A stretch of DNA of 64,000 nucleotides from Salinibacterium sp. SWN167. Its GTDB lineage: Bacteria; Actinomycetota; Actinomycetes; Actinomycetales; Microbacteriaceae. The number at the start of each line of letters is the position of its first letter. The first letter of the stretch is position 1. This document shows, one piece after another, positions 34,821 through 43,520 of this stretch. The stretch spans positions 806,001 to 870,000 of the forward strand of contig NZ_JADYWU010000001.1 in NCBI RefSeq assembly GCF_015864665.1. Reading direction: 5' to 3'. The position numbers were made by a program, and so were the translations under genes. The notes below the pieces were generated by a model, which was not told the DNA's origin, made no database searches, and saw nothing but the letters and a program-made list of their open reading frames with translations.

Positions 34821-35117
34821 GTGTCGGTGTCCATTAAGCCGCTCGAGGATCGCATTGTTATCAAGCAGGTCGATGCAGAACAGACCACCGCGTCTGGGCT
34901 CGTCATTCCTGACACTGCGAAAGAGAAGCCCCAAGAGGGTGAAGTAGTCGCTGTAGGTCCCGGTCGTATCGACGACAACGGAAACCGCGTGCCGCTCGAC
35001 ATCGCAGTTGGTGACAAGGTCATCTACTCCAAGTACGGCGGAACCGAGGTGAAGTACGGCGGAGAAGACCTTCTCGTACTTTCGGCTCGCGACGTTCTCG
35101 CTGTCATCGTTCGCTAA
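34821..35117 (+). CDS. groES: Co-chaperonin GroES
   Basis: The 10-kDa lid of the GroEL folding chamber. The 98-residue protein starts (V)[14 protein letters not shown], has the mobile loop [19 protein letters not shown] and ends [10 protein letters not shown]. The GTG at 34821 has GAAAGAGGT upstream; the frame extends to 34761 through the second CIRCE and is not GroES-like there. No groEL follows; a terminator does, so groES is monocistronic and groEL must be elsewhere. Confidence 0.97.
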   Translation: MSVSIKPLEDRIVIKQVDAEQTTASGLVIPDTAKEKPQEGEVVAVGPGRIDDNGNRVPLDIAVGDKVIYSKYGGTEVKYGGEDLLVLSARDVLAVIVR

Positions 35118-35176
35118 GTAGTCTCTCGCTCACGCGATACTAACTTTCTCGTCTCCCGTTCGCGGTGAGGCGTCTC

Positions 35177-35206
35177 GAAAGCCCAGGGCCTCGGCTCTGG
35201 GCTTTC
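35177..35206 (+). terminator. Terminator after groES
   Basis: GAAAGCCCAG...CTGGGCTTTC, a 10-bp stem around a GC-rich loop, 60 bases after groES. The following T tract is short. Confidence 0.7.
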
Positions 35207-35255
35207 GCCGTTCCCGGTGGCATGTGCGGGCAGCATCCGACCCTAGGATTTAGTA

Positions 35256-36200
35256 GTGACCTCCACTTCTTCGGCGACTGATCGCGTCTCGCCCAGCGGC
35301 CTCGGCTTTGCTGTGTCTGCCTACGTTTTGTGGGGCGCGATGCCGATCGTGTTTTTCTCGCTCAAAGAGTCGGGTGCGATCGAGATTGTCGCGTGGAGAA
35401 TCGTGTTGTCTCTGGTGTTTTGCGCGGCGCTTCTGGTGGTTACGCGGGGATACGCACGGGTCATGGCGATCGTCCGCGATCGTCGCACCTTCTGGATGTT
35501 GGGCTTGGGCGGCGCCTTTGTTGTCGTCAACTGGCTCATTTATGTTTACGCGAGCCTGAACGGCCACATCGTTGAGGCTGCTCTCGGGTATTTCACGAAC
35601 CCGATCGTCACGGTGCTCCTCGGGGTGCTCGTTCTGCGCGAGCGCCTTCGCCCGCTGCAATGGGTCGCCCTGGCAATTAGTGCGCTCGCCGTTCTCGTCT
35701 TGGCCATCGGCTACGGCAGCTTTCCGTGGATCGCGTTGGGCCTCGCGTTCAGTTTTGGCCTTTACGGTCTCGTGAAGAAAAGCGTGGGGCCTAAGGCGGA
35801 TGCCGTGGGCGGCCTCGCCGTCGAGACAGCATTTTTGACGCCGGTTGCGATTGTTGTTCTGCTCGTGCTTGCGGCCAACGGGCAGCTCGCAGCGGGCACG
35901 GCGGGACCGGGACACCTCACTTTGACGCTCTTTTTGGGTGCCATCACCGCGATCCCGTTGATTCTGTTTGCTGCTGCAGCGCGGCGATTGCCGCTCACCT
36001 ATATGGGCTTGGCCCAGTACTTGGCACCAATCCTTCAACTCATTGTTGGTGTCTTTGTGTTCCACGAGGCGATGCCGCCGGAGCGCTGGTTGGGCTTCGC
36101 GATCGTCTGGATTGCGCTCGCTATTTTGACCTACGATCTCTTCCGCCACTCTTCGCGCACGCGGCTTGGTTCGGCGGCTGAAGCACCGGGCGCACCGTAG
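35256..36200 (+). CDS. rarD: EamA-family transporter RarD
   Basis: A 314-residue membrane protein of the drug/metabolite transporter superfamily, with about ten hydrophobic helices from two EamA repeats. The start region GFAVSAYVLWGAMPIVF and the LRERLRPLQWVAL and YMGLAQYLAPILQLIVGVFVFHE segments match RarD proteins, named after a chloramphenicol-sensitivity phenotype; the substrate is unknown. The GTG start stands exactly 6 bases after TAGGAT (35244-35249), indicating a leaderless message. Confidence 0.9.
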   Translation: MTSTSSATDRVSPSGLGFAVSAYVLWGAMPIVFFSLKESGAIEIVAWRIVLSLVFCAALLVVTRGYARVMAIVRDRRTFWMLGLGGAFVVVNWLIYVYASLNGHIVEAALGYFTNPIVTVLLGVLVLRERLRPLQWVALAISALAVLVLAIGYGSFPWIALGLAFSFGLYGLVKKSVGPKADAVGGLAVETAFLTPVAIVVLLVLAANGQLAAGTAGPGHLTLTLFLGAITAIPLILFAAAARRLPLTYMGLAQYLAPILQLIVGVFVFHEAMPPERWLGFAIVWIALAILTYDLFRHSSRTRLGSAAEAPGAP

Positions 36201-36256
36201 TATTCCGTTGAAGGTGCCTGATCGCCCGAGGTCAGCGCGCTGAGAGAGGTTAGGCA

Positions 36257-37543
36257 ATGACGAGGATTCGAGCGACTCGACGTGTGGCTGTGGCGGTAAC
36301 GATCGCGGTGGCTCTCGCTGCGTGCAGTACTCCTACACCGACCCCCGCTCCGATTGTGGCGTCGACGCCCACGGTCGTTCCCACTTCCGTAGCCACGCCG
36401 AGCGGTGATGGTGTTCTTCGTATCGGCACGATTTTTCCGACGAGTGGCACGTTTTCGTTTCTGGCTGCAGCGCAGAAAGCTGGTGTAGCCGCCGCGGTCA
36501 AGGAAATTAATGCTGCTGGCGGAGTGAACGGTGAGCCGGTCGAGATCGTCGCGGTCGATTCGGGCGAGGCTAAGAACACGAAGCTTGAGTCGAACTTCAA
36601 GACCTTGGTCTCTAAGGATGTCGATGTTGTGATCGGCCCGTCATCGTCGGTGCTGGCGCAGCGAGCAATCCCGTTGGCCATAGACGCGAAGATCCCGCTC
36701 ATCTCGCCCGCCGCAACGCTGTCGAGTCTCGACGACGTTTTTGATGACGGCTACTTCTTCCGCACCATCCCGGCCTACGACCAGCAGGGCTATGCGCTCG
36801 CTGAAACTTTGGCTGGTGGCGACACAACGCAGAGAATCGCTTTTGTCTATGTCGACGATGAGGAGGGCGTAGCGCTGCACGACACGTTCGTCGAAGCGCT
36901 CGCCGAGTATGACACCGAACTCGTCGCGGATGAGGTCTTCACGAGTTCAACTACGAAGTTCGACACGATCACCGCCAGCGTGAAGAAGGCAGAACCCGAC
37001 ATCGTGGTGATCGGGTCGACCTATGAAGCTGAGAAGGCAACGAAGGCCGCCATCGAGAAGATCGTCGCGGCCGGATATAAGGGATCGGAGCTCTGGCTCA
37101 CCTCGCTGAACACGGGCGACTATTCGCAAGCGTTCAAAAACGGCACGCTCAAGGGTATTCGGGGAGTTATTGAGGGAGCGCAGCCGTCAAAGACTTTTAT
37201 CGCCACTCTTAAGGACACCAACTCGAAGCTGACGACTTACCGCTACGGGGCAGAAGCCTACGACGCCACGATGCTGGCGGCGCTCGCTGCAATCGTGGCG
37301 GGGGACGATGCAGGTGAGGCCATCGCCGGTTCGCTTTACGATGTCTCGAAAAGCGGTGTGAAGTGTCTGAGTTTTGAGGAATGCCTCGAAGTGCTCAAGA
37401 CCACGAACGACATCGACTACGACGGTGTTTCTGGCCCTGTGAACTTCACTCCCGGTGGCAACGTAGAGCCCGCATTCTGGGGTTATTACACCTACGACGG
37501 TGAAAATAAGTTCGTCTATAAGAGTGGCTCAATCGTCGGCTAG
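36257..37543 (+). CDS. Branched-chain amino acid ABC transporter binding lipoprotein, copy 1
   Basis: A 428-residue LivK-type binding protein. The signal peptide ends in the lipobox LAAC (Cys about 23), then a Thr/Pro-rich linker (TPTPTPAPIV...) that would space the domain from the membrane. The body has GTIFPTSGTFSFLAAAQKAG and a C-terminal FDYDGVSGPV-type motif (DYDGVSGPVNF), shared with the next two genes. Two cysteines near residue 375 (VKCLSFEECLEVL) probably form a disulphide. The ligand may be an amino acid or a related small acid/amide; sequence does not decide. Confidence 0.9.
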   Translation: MTRIRATRRVAVAVTIAVALAACSTPTPTPAPIVASTPTVVPTSVATPSGDGVLRIGTIFPTSGTFSFLAAAQKAGVAAAVKEINAAGGVNGEPVEIVAVDSGEAKNTKLESNFKTLVSKDVDVVIGPSSSVLAQRAIPLAIDAKIPLISPAATLSSLDDVFDDGYFFRTIPAYDQQGYALAETLAGGDTTQRIAFVYVDDEEGVALHDTFVEALAEYDTELVADEVFTSSTTKFDTITASVKKAEPDIVVIGSTYEAEKATKAAIEKIVAAGYKGSELWLTSLNTGDYSQAFKNGTLKGIRGVIEGAQPSKTFIATLKDTNSKLTTYRYGAEAYDATMLAALAAIVAGDDAGEAIAGSLYDVSKSGVKCLSFEECLEVLKTTNDIDYDGVSGPVNFTPGGNVEPAFWGYYTYDGENKFVYKSGSIVG

Positions 37544-37673
37544 TTCGAGTGCCGCCCGGATTGGGGGCGAGATTCTGACCCTAAATGGCCCGCGCTGAGT
37601 TCTCCTTTTCAGCATTGGCCAGTACCGTAACAATGCCGCTCTCTGTTGTGGGTGGTAGATAGGAGCGACTGTG

Positions 37674-38933
37674 ATGACATCCATGCCCTATGGATCACGC
37701 GTGTCGCTGCGAGCCCGACGCGGGTTCACGGCAGTTGCAGGCGTGCTCGTTGCGGCCCTCATGCTGAGCGCATGCTCGGTTGAGGAGCCCGTTGAGGAGA
37801 CCCTTACCCCCAAAGATTTGACTCTCACCGTCGGAGCCTTGGTGCCCGAGTCGGGAGCGCTCGACAAGTTCGGTCCGGCAGTGTCTGCTGCGATCGCATT
37901 GGCTGCTCAAGATGTGAATGACGCCAATGCCAAGCTCACGGTGAACGTGGAGTCGGCCGATTCCGGCGACTCCACGGGAACGACCGCCGAGGATGCCGTC
38001 ACGGAGTTGCTCGCTGCTCGTGCAACGGTGATTATCGGCGGACTCTCCAACGGTATTTCCAAGAAAGTGATCGACACGATCACCGAAGCGGGCGTTGTCG
38101 AGATCTCGCCTGCGAACGATTCTCCTGACTTCTCTAACTACGGTGACAACAACCTGTACTGGCGCACCTCGCCGTCTTGTGCGCTCGAAGGCACCGCACT
38201 GGGCAATGAGATGGCAGAGCGTATTGGTGAGGGATCAATCGCGATCCTCTCCGAAGACACGCTGTGTGAACCGCTTCTTCCGCGTGCTCTCAGCGAAGCG
38301 TTCTTGCGCGGTGGAGGCGAATTGCTTTCTCAAGAGATGATCGATGAAAGCGCGACTGATCTCGATGAGAAGATCGAGCGAGCAATCGCTGCAGAGCCGG
38401 ATGCCGTGGCGATCGTGGGCTCGAAGCGGGCCGAGAAGATTGCTAAGGCGTTCATCGCTGCCGGTTACTCAGGCGACCAACTCTTCTTCACCGGATTGTC
38501 GCTTGGCGAGCGTGACTCGGGATTTGCGGATGGCAGCCTCACGGGCTCGATCGTGACGCATCCCGGTCTTGATATCTCGACGATTTCGGGCTTCACGGAT
38601 CGACTGTTGGAGATCAACCCCAGCCTCAAAGACTTTAGCTATGCCGCTGAGAGTTACGACGCCGTGATTCTTGCGAGCCTGGCCGCGTTGGCCTCGCAAA
38701 AGATTTCGGGCGAAGCGATCTCGAGCAAACTGCAAGAAGTCTCCGGCGGCAGCGGTGACGGCGAAGTCGCGACAACGTTTGCGGATGCGGCGAAGATTGT
38801 GCTCGATGGTCGCACCGTAGATTACGACGGTGTTTCAGGCCCGATAACCCTCAATGACAATGGTGATCCACAGGGCGCCATCATTGGGATTTACCAGTAC
38901 GGTAGCGACAACGTGTACACCCGGATTAAGTAA
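37674..38933 (+). CDS. Branched-chain amino acid ABC transporter binding lipoprotein, copy 2
   Basis: A paralogue of its neighbours, about 419 residues. Lipobox LSAC after a 30-residue signal peptide; conserved GALVPESGALDKFGPAVSAA, FSYAAESYDAVILASLAALAS and VDYDGVSGPITL segments. It lacks both cysteines of the C-terminal pair present in copies 1 and 3 (EVATTFADAAK instead of EKCTTFADCAE) but has a different pair in mid-domain (SPSCALEG and DTLCEPLL). The ATG at 37674, 8 bases after AGGAG, is preferred to the adjacent GTG at 37671. It has its own upstream gap of about 130 bases. Confidence 0.9.
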   Translation: MTSMPYGSRVSLRARRGFTAVAGVLVAALMLSACSVEEPVEETLTPKDLTLTVGALVPESGALDKFGPAVSAAIALAAQDVNDANAKLTVNVESADSGDSTGTTAEDAVTELLAARATVIIGGLSNGISKKVIDTITEAGVVEISPANDSPDFSNYGDNNLYWRTSPSCALEGTALGNEMAERIGEGSIAILSEDTLCEPLLPRALSEAFLRGGGELLSQEMIDESATDLDEKIERAIAAEPDAVAIVGSKRAEKIAKAFIAAGYSGDQLFFTGLSLGERDSGFADGSLTGSIVTHPGLDISTISGFTDRLLEINPSLKDFSYAAESYDAVILASLAALASQKISGEAISSKLQEVSGGSGDGEVATTFADAAKIVLDGRTVDYDGVSGPITLNDNGDPQGAIIGIYQYGSDNVYTRIK

Positions 38934-39103
38934 GAAACACCCGTGTTTCCCAAAGTCTACGAATGGTAACGATTCCCAAGAGCGTTACAAGGCTGTAGTA
39001 CAGACGTATTGTGCGGATGTGCCGGGTGGGCATAGCTTGACAGTGTGGTGACACGGTAGTGCCACATTTGATTCCTGAACACATTCGAAACGCAAGGAGC
39101 AAC

Positions 39104-40375
39104 ATGAGCGTATTCGCGAAGGCTACGGCCTCCCCATCACGGTCCAAGCGGACCCTGTTGAGCGGTCTCGCAATCGTCGGTGCAAGCGCACTGGTTTTGG
39201 CCGGCTGTGCAACTGACGGTGGAGAAACCTCCACTGGATCCGAGGGTGGCGAACTGTCCCTCAAGCTTGGAACGGCACTGCCCGTAACCGGTAACCTCGC
39301 ATTCCTCGGCCCGCCCGAGATCGCGGGAACCGAGTATGCAGCGTCGCAGGTCAACGAAGCCGATGCTGGCATCCAGATCGACCTTATTCAGGGCGACTCC
39401 GGTGACACCGACAACAAGGCATACGAGACTGAAATCCCTCGCCTGCTCGGTGAAGACGTTTCCGCAATTCTTGGTGCAGCATCCTCGGGTGTTTCACTTC
39501 AGTTCATTGACCAGGTTGTTGGCGCTGGAGTAATCCAGTTCTCGCCGGCAAACACCTCGGCCGCATTCTCGACGTACGACGACAAGGGCTTGTACTTCCG
39601 TACCGCTCCTTCCGACGTACTTCAGGGTGAGGTTCTCGGTAACCTGATCGCTGCCGATGGTCACGAGACCCTTGGCATGATCGTTCTCAATGACTCCTAC
39701 GGAACCGGTCTTGCCGGCTACACGCAGGAAGCATTCGAAGCCGCCGGTGGCGAGGTAGTTTCACAGCCCACCTACAACACCGGTGACACCACGTTCGATG
39801 CTCAGATCTCTGAAGTTCTTGCTTCTGACCCTGACGCCATCGCACTGATCACGTTCGAAGAAGTTTCGACCATGCTTCCGAGCATCGTCAGCAGCTTCCC
39901 GGCCGAGAACCTCTACTTCGTAGACGGTAACCTCGCCAACTTCGGTGACGAGTTTGCTGCTGGAACCCTCGAGGGCGCCAAGGGAACTCTTCCCGGCCTG
40001 AGCGTCGACACGATTGCTGACTTCACGTCGGCCGTCAACGACTTCTGGGTCGAATCCGGACAGCCTGAGCTCGAAGAGTTCAGCTATGCAGCAGAGTCCT
40101 ACGACTCGGTAATCCTTCTTGCTCTCGCATCGCTCGCAGCCGGTTCCACCGACTCCGCAGCAATCGCTGAGAAGCTTCAGGAAGTATCGGGTGGTTCGGG
40201 CAACGGCGAGAAGTGCACCACTTTCGCTGACTGTGCAGAAATCATCAACGGTGGCGGCGTAGCTGACTACGACGGCATCTCTGGTCCGATCACCTTCGAT
40301 GAGCTCGGTGACCCCACCGAAGCTCAGGTTGGTATCTACCAGTACGGTGAAGACAACACCTACAGCGCTTACTAA
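39104..40375 (+). CDS. Branched-chain amino acid ABC transporter binding lipoprotein, copy 3
   Basis: The third tandem LivK-type protein, 423 residues. Signal peptide with lipobox LAGC; body with LGTALPVTGNLAFLGPPEIAG, SYAAESYDSVILLALASLAAG and a C-terminal cysteine pair (EKCTTFADC) as in copy 1, then DYDGISGPITF. The ATG at 39104 follows AAGGAG. Codon choice here is the most biased of the three (many AAG, GGT, CTC), hinting at high expression. A terminator follows. It faces the convergent livH-M-G-F operon, whose permease these proteins probably serve. Confidence 0.92.
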   Translation: MSVFAKATASPSRSKRTLLSGLAIVGASALVLAGCATDGGETSTGSEGGELSLKLGTALPVTGNLAFLGPPEIAGTEYAASQVNEADAGIQIDLIQGDSGDTDNKAYETEIPRLLGEDVSAILGAASSGVSLQFIDQVVGAGVIQFSPANTSAAFSTYDDKGLYFRTAPSDVLQGEVLGNLIAADGHETLGMIVLNDSYGTGLAGYTQEAFEAAGGEVVSQPTYNTGDTTFDAQISEVLASDPDAIALITFEEVSTMLPSIVSSFPAENLYFVDGNLANFGDEFAAGTLEGAKGTLPGLSVDTIADFTSAVNDFWVESGQPELEEFSYAAESYDSVILLALASLAAGSTDSAAIAEKLQEVSGGSGNGEKCTTFADCAEIINGGGVADYDGISGPITFDELGDPTEAQVGIYQYGEDNTYSAY

Positions 40376-40405
40376 GCCTCACTGAGACTTAGCTTTCGCT
40401 AAGAG

Positions 40406-40438
40406 AAGGCCTCAACCCTCACGGGTTGGGGCCTTTTT
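40406..40438 (+). terminator. Terminator after binding-protein copy 3
   Basis: AAGGCCTCAACCC, ACGGGTTGGGGCCTTTTT: a GC-rich stem followed by a run of T residues. Confidence 0.85.
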
Positions 40439-40778
40439 GCGTGCGGGGGACTGCGGTGGCGCGTAATGGGTTTTCGCTGTGGACCGGGTGTGCCCTTCTG
40501 AAGCGTGTTCACGAAGTCGGGTGCAGCGTTGCCCCACGGATGCGTCGTTGAGCCGTGGGGCGGTGCTGAAAGCGTTTCACGGCCATCACTGCACTCGAGT
40601 CAAACGTGAAACTGCATCAGGTCGCCCTGTAAGCGCCTTACTTCGTCCCGGCGCATTCGTGGATGGTTCGGTACGAAACGACCGCTCAGGACGTCTCTGA
40701 GCGCTGCGGGCGCTGTGGTGGGGGAGCAGGACGCCGCTGTGTGGCCCCGATTGAGCCCCACGGCCGCTCCCGGAGCAC
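40439..40778. other. Spacer between convergent liv units, no gene seen
   Basis: About 340 bases without a convincing coding frame on either strand. It contains a hairpin with arms CCCCACGG (40532-40539) and CCGTGGGG (40553-40560), and CCCCACGG recurs near 40755. No promoter, tRNA or repeat family was recognised. Confidence 0.5.
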
Positions 40779-40816
40779 CAAAAAGGCCCCACCCGGACGA
40801 ATCCGGATGGGGCCTT
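40779..40816 (-). terminator. Terminator of the liv permease operon (minus strand)
   Basis: Read on the minus strand, AAGGCCCCATCCGG pairs with CCGGGTGGGGCC and is followed by a T run (AAAAA on the plus strand at its left edge). It lies 16 bases beyond the livF stop. Confidence 0.85.
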
Positions 40817-40832
40817 GTGAGAAGCGTATTGG

Positions 40833-41570
40833 CTAGGTGCCGAGGGTTCCAAGGTAGAGCCCGATGACCTTGGGGTCATTAAGGAGCTCACGTCCGGTGC
40901 CTTCGTACGCATCGTGACCCTGGTCGAGAACGTAACCGCGGTCACAGATCTGCAGACAACGACGTGCATTCTGCTCCACCATGATCGTGGTCACGCCGGC
41001 CTTGTTGATCTCCGAGACGCGGATGAACGCCTCATCCTGCTTCACCGGTGAGAGTCCAGCAGACGGCTCGTCGAGAAGGAGAACGTGCGGATCCATCATG
41101 AGTGCGCGAGACATGGCGACCATTTGGCGTTCTCCACCCGAGAGTGAACCCGCGCGCTGCTTGAGGCGCGACTTCAACTCGGCGAAAATGCCAGTCACAA
41201 ATTCGAGACGCTCATCGTAGATCTTGGGGTTTTGGTACAGCCCCATCTGAAGGTTCTCTTCGATCGTCAGGCTCGGGAACACGTTGTTGTTTTGCGGAAC
41301 AAAACCGACTCCACGGGCGACAAGCTTGTTGGCTTTGAGGCCGGTGATGTCATCGCCGTTGAGGCTAATCGATCCGCCGCGCACCTGCACCTGACCGAAA
41401 ATGGCCTTCAGTAGGGTCGACTTGCCGGCACCATTCGGACCAATAATTCCGATCAGTTCACCCGGGTTAGCGACCAAATTGCAGTCGTTGAGGATGTCGA
41501 CGCCGGGCAGGTACCCTGCGGTCAGGCCCTTGACGTGGACAACCGCATTCTCGGTAGGGATTGCGTTCAC
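40833..41570 (-). CDS. livF: Branched-chain amino acid ABC transporter ATP-binding protein LivF
   Basis: A 245-residue ATPase energising import. Walker A GPNGAGKSTLL (about residue 45), signature LSGGERQMVAMSRAL, Walker B VLLLDEPSAGL, and the His-loop region VEQNARR characteristic of LivF. A GTG start overlaps the livG stop by four bases. Last gene of the livHMGF operon, with a terminator just beyond. Confidence 0.94.
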   Translation of the reverse strand: MNAIPTENAVVHVKGLTAGYLPGVDILNDCNLVANPGELIGIIGPNGAGKSTLLKAIFGQVQVRGGSISLNGDDITGLKANKLVARGVGFVPQNNNVFPSLTIEENLQMGLYQNPKIYDERLEFVTGIFAELKSRLKQRAGSLSGGERQMVAMSRALMMDPHVLLLDEPSAGLSPVKQDEAFIRVSEINKAGVTTIMVEQNARRCLQICDRGYVLDQGHDAYEGTGRELLNDPKVIGLYLGTLGT

Positions 41571-42541
41571 TTGCCGGTCTCCTTGCGGTTAGCGATGTTT
41601 TCGTCGAGGTGTTTGACCTCCGCGGCAAGTTCGATCGCTTCAGTGTTGAGTTCGCCTTCGATGCGGCCCGTAACGATTCCCAGGTCGACATCTTGATGCG
41701 AACCGAGGTATGCATCGATGACGGCTTGGTTCTTCATGACCTCATCCGGGGGACCTTCAGCAACGACCTGACCTTCAGCCATCACGATTACCCAGTCGGC
41801 GATGTGACGCACCATGTGCATGTCGTGCTCCACGAAGAGCACGGTCATGCCCTCTTCCTTCAGGTCGAGGATGTGGTCGAGCAGCGACTGAGTCAACGCG
41901 GGGTTGACACCGGCCATGGGCTCATCCAGCATCACCAGCGTCGGCTGGCTCATGAGGGCGCGAGCCATCTCGAGCAGCTTGCGCTGTCCACCGGAAAGGC
42001 TGGCGGCGAAGTCAGAGGACTTGGTGTCGAGCTTGAACTTCTTGAGCAGAACGATTGCGCGCTCTTCGATCTCGGCTTCTTGCTTGCGCCAGAGGCTGGG
42101 GATCATGGCGCGGAAAATGTTCTCCCCGATCTGATCCTTGGCACCGAGTTTCATGTTCTCAAGAACCGTCAAGAGCCCGAGGGCCTTCGTCAGCTGGAAC
42201 GTGCGCACCTGGCCGAGGCCGGCCACTTTGTGCGCGCCCATTCCGGCGAGCGGGTGCCCATCGAAAGTCCACTTGCCTTCATCAGGCTTGTCGAAGCCGG
42301 TCAGAAGGTTGAACAGCGTCGTCTTACCGGCACCGTTCGGGCCAATCAATGCGGTAATCGCATTGCGGGGGATCTCGACGTGGTCGACGTTCACCGCAGT
42401 GAGGCCACCGAATGTTCGACGAATTCCGTCAGCGATGATGATCGGGTCAACCTTGGCAACACCAGGAACGATGTCGCCCTTGTGGAGTCCGGTTGTCTTT
42501 GCTCGCTGCACCGGCGCAGCCGATGCGTCATTACTTGACAA
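41567..42541 (-). CDS. livG: Branched-chain amino acid ABC transporter ATP-binding protein LivG
   Basis: The second ATPase, 324 residues. Walker A GPNGAGKTTLFNLLTG, signature LSGGQRKLLEMARAL, Walker B VMLDEPMAGVNP and VEHDMHMVRHI are LivG hallmarks. It is about 70 residues longer than E. coli LivG: a 35-residue N-terminal leader and a C-terminal tail (GRIEGELNTEAIELAAEVKHLDE). The TTG start at 42541 overlaps livM by 11 bases; a slightly downstream in-frame GTG is an alternative. Confidence 0.92.
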   Translation of the reverse strand: MSSNDASAAPVQRAKTTGLHKGDIVPGVAKVDPIIIADGIRRTFGGLTAVNVDHVEIPRNAITALIGPNGAGKTTLFNLLTGFDKPDEGKWTFDGHPLAGMGAHKVAGLGQVRTFQLTKALGLLTVLENMKLGAKDQIGENIFRAMIPSLWRKQEAEIEERAIVLLKKFKLDTKSSDFAASLSGGQRKLLEMARALMSQPTLVMLDEPMAGVNPALTQSLLDHILDLKEEGMTVLFVEHDMHMVRHIADWVIVMAEGQVVAEGPPDEVMKNQAVIDAYLGSHQDVDLGIVTGRIEGELNTEAIELAAEVKHLDENIANRKETGK

Positions 42542-43511
42542 AGGTCAGCTCCTTCTTGTTGCCGAGGATGCCCTGCGGTCGATAGATCACGAGCAACATC
42601 AGTGCCACACCCACAAGGATGAAACGCACCGTCTGCGACTGCGTCGTGGTCATGAACGGCAAGAGGCCGACGTTGACCATGGCGGGAAGCAGGTTGCTCA
42701 GGAGGGTTTGCACACCCCAGAAGATCACCGAACCGATAATCGGTCCGAAGATCGTTGCAGCTCCACCGAGCAGCAACGCGGTATAGACGAAGAACGTGAG
42801 CGACGTGACGTACACACCGGGGTTCACCGAGGCCGGGAGGGCGTAAATGATTCCACCCATGGCGCCGAAGACACCACCGAGCATGAGCGACTGCAACTTG
42901 TAGGAGAACACGTTCTTGCCGAGGGCGCGCACGGCATCCTCGTCTTCACGGATTCCCTTGATCACTCGGCCCCACGGGCTGCGCATGACAGCCCAGAGGA
43001 TGAAGGCAGCAAGTGCCAGAATTGTGATTCCGAAGATACGAACCCACCAACCGTTGGCGTTGTACTCCCACGGGCCGAAGCCGTAGGTGCCATCGGGAAT
43101 CGGGTTGAACGCACGGAAGCTCTCGTGGTATCCGCTCAGTCCATCGGCAGAACCGGTGTACTTGTCGAATGTCGTGGTCAGGAACAGCAGACGCACAACC
43201 TCGGCGGCCGCAATGGTCACGATGGCGAGATAGTCACCGCGCAGTCGCAGGGTAGGGATACCGAGGATCAGGGCGAAGACAAGCGAGCCACCGACACCGA
43301 CGAGCATGCCGCCCCACCACGGAAAACCGAAGGTGAGGATCGAGATTGCGTAGCCATAGGCGCCGATCGCCATGAAGGCGGCCATACCCATGTTGAGCAA
43401 ACCGGTGAATCCGAAGTGCATGGCGAGACCGAGCGCCGCAAGGGCATACCCGATCGTTGCCGGTGCAATCAGTGATGACCCGGTGTTGGAGAGAATTTGC
43501 AGAATATCCAT
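42531..43511 (-). CDS. livM: Branched-chain amino acid ABC transporter permease LivM
   Basis: A 326-residue permease with eight or more hydrophobic segments. Family motifs are GLLNMGMAAFMAIGAYGYA near the N-terminus, GDYLAIVTIAAAEVVRL (about 93-109), and the coupling-loop region SPWGRVIKGIREDEDAVRALGKN. It pairs with LivH to form the pore and is followed by the overlapping livG. Confidence 0.94.
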   Translation of the reverse strand: MDILQILSNTGSSLIAPATIGYALAALGLAMHFGFTGLLNMGMAAFMAIGAYGYAISILTFGFPWWGGMLVGVGGSLVFALILGIPTLRLRGDYLAIVTIAAAEVVRLLFLTTTFDKYTGSADGLSGYHESFRAFNPIPDGTYGFGPWEYNANGWWVRIFGITILALAAFILWAVMRSPWGRVIKGIREDEDAVRALGKNVFSYKLQSLMLGGVFGAMGGIIYALPASVNPGVYVTSLTFFVYTALLLGGAATIFGPIIGSVIFWGVQTLLSNLLPAMVNVGLLPFMTTTQSQTVRFILVGVALMLLVIYRPQGILGNKKELTFVK

Positions 43512-43520
43512 GAGCGGCCC

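Noticed and set aside
40532-40560. Hairpin in the liv spacer as a third terminator
   Set aside because: The stem lacks a T run and lies about 100 bases past a better terminator; no transcript needing it is apparent.
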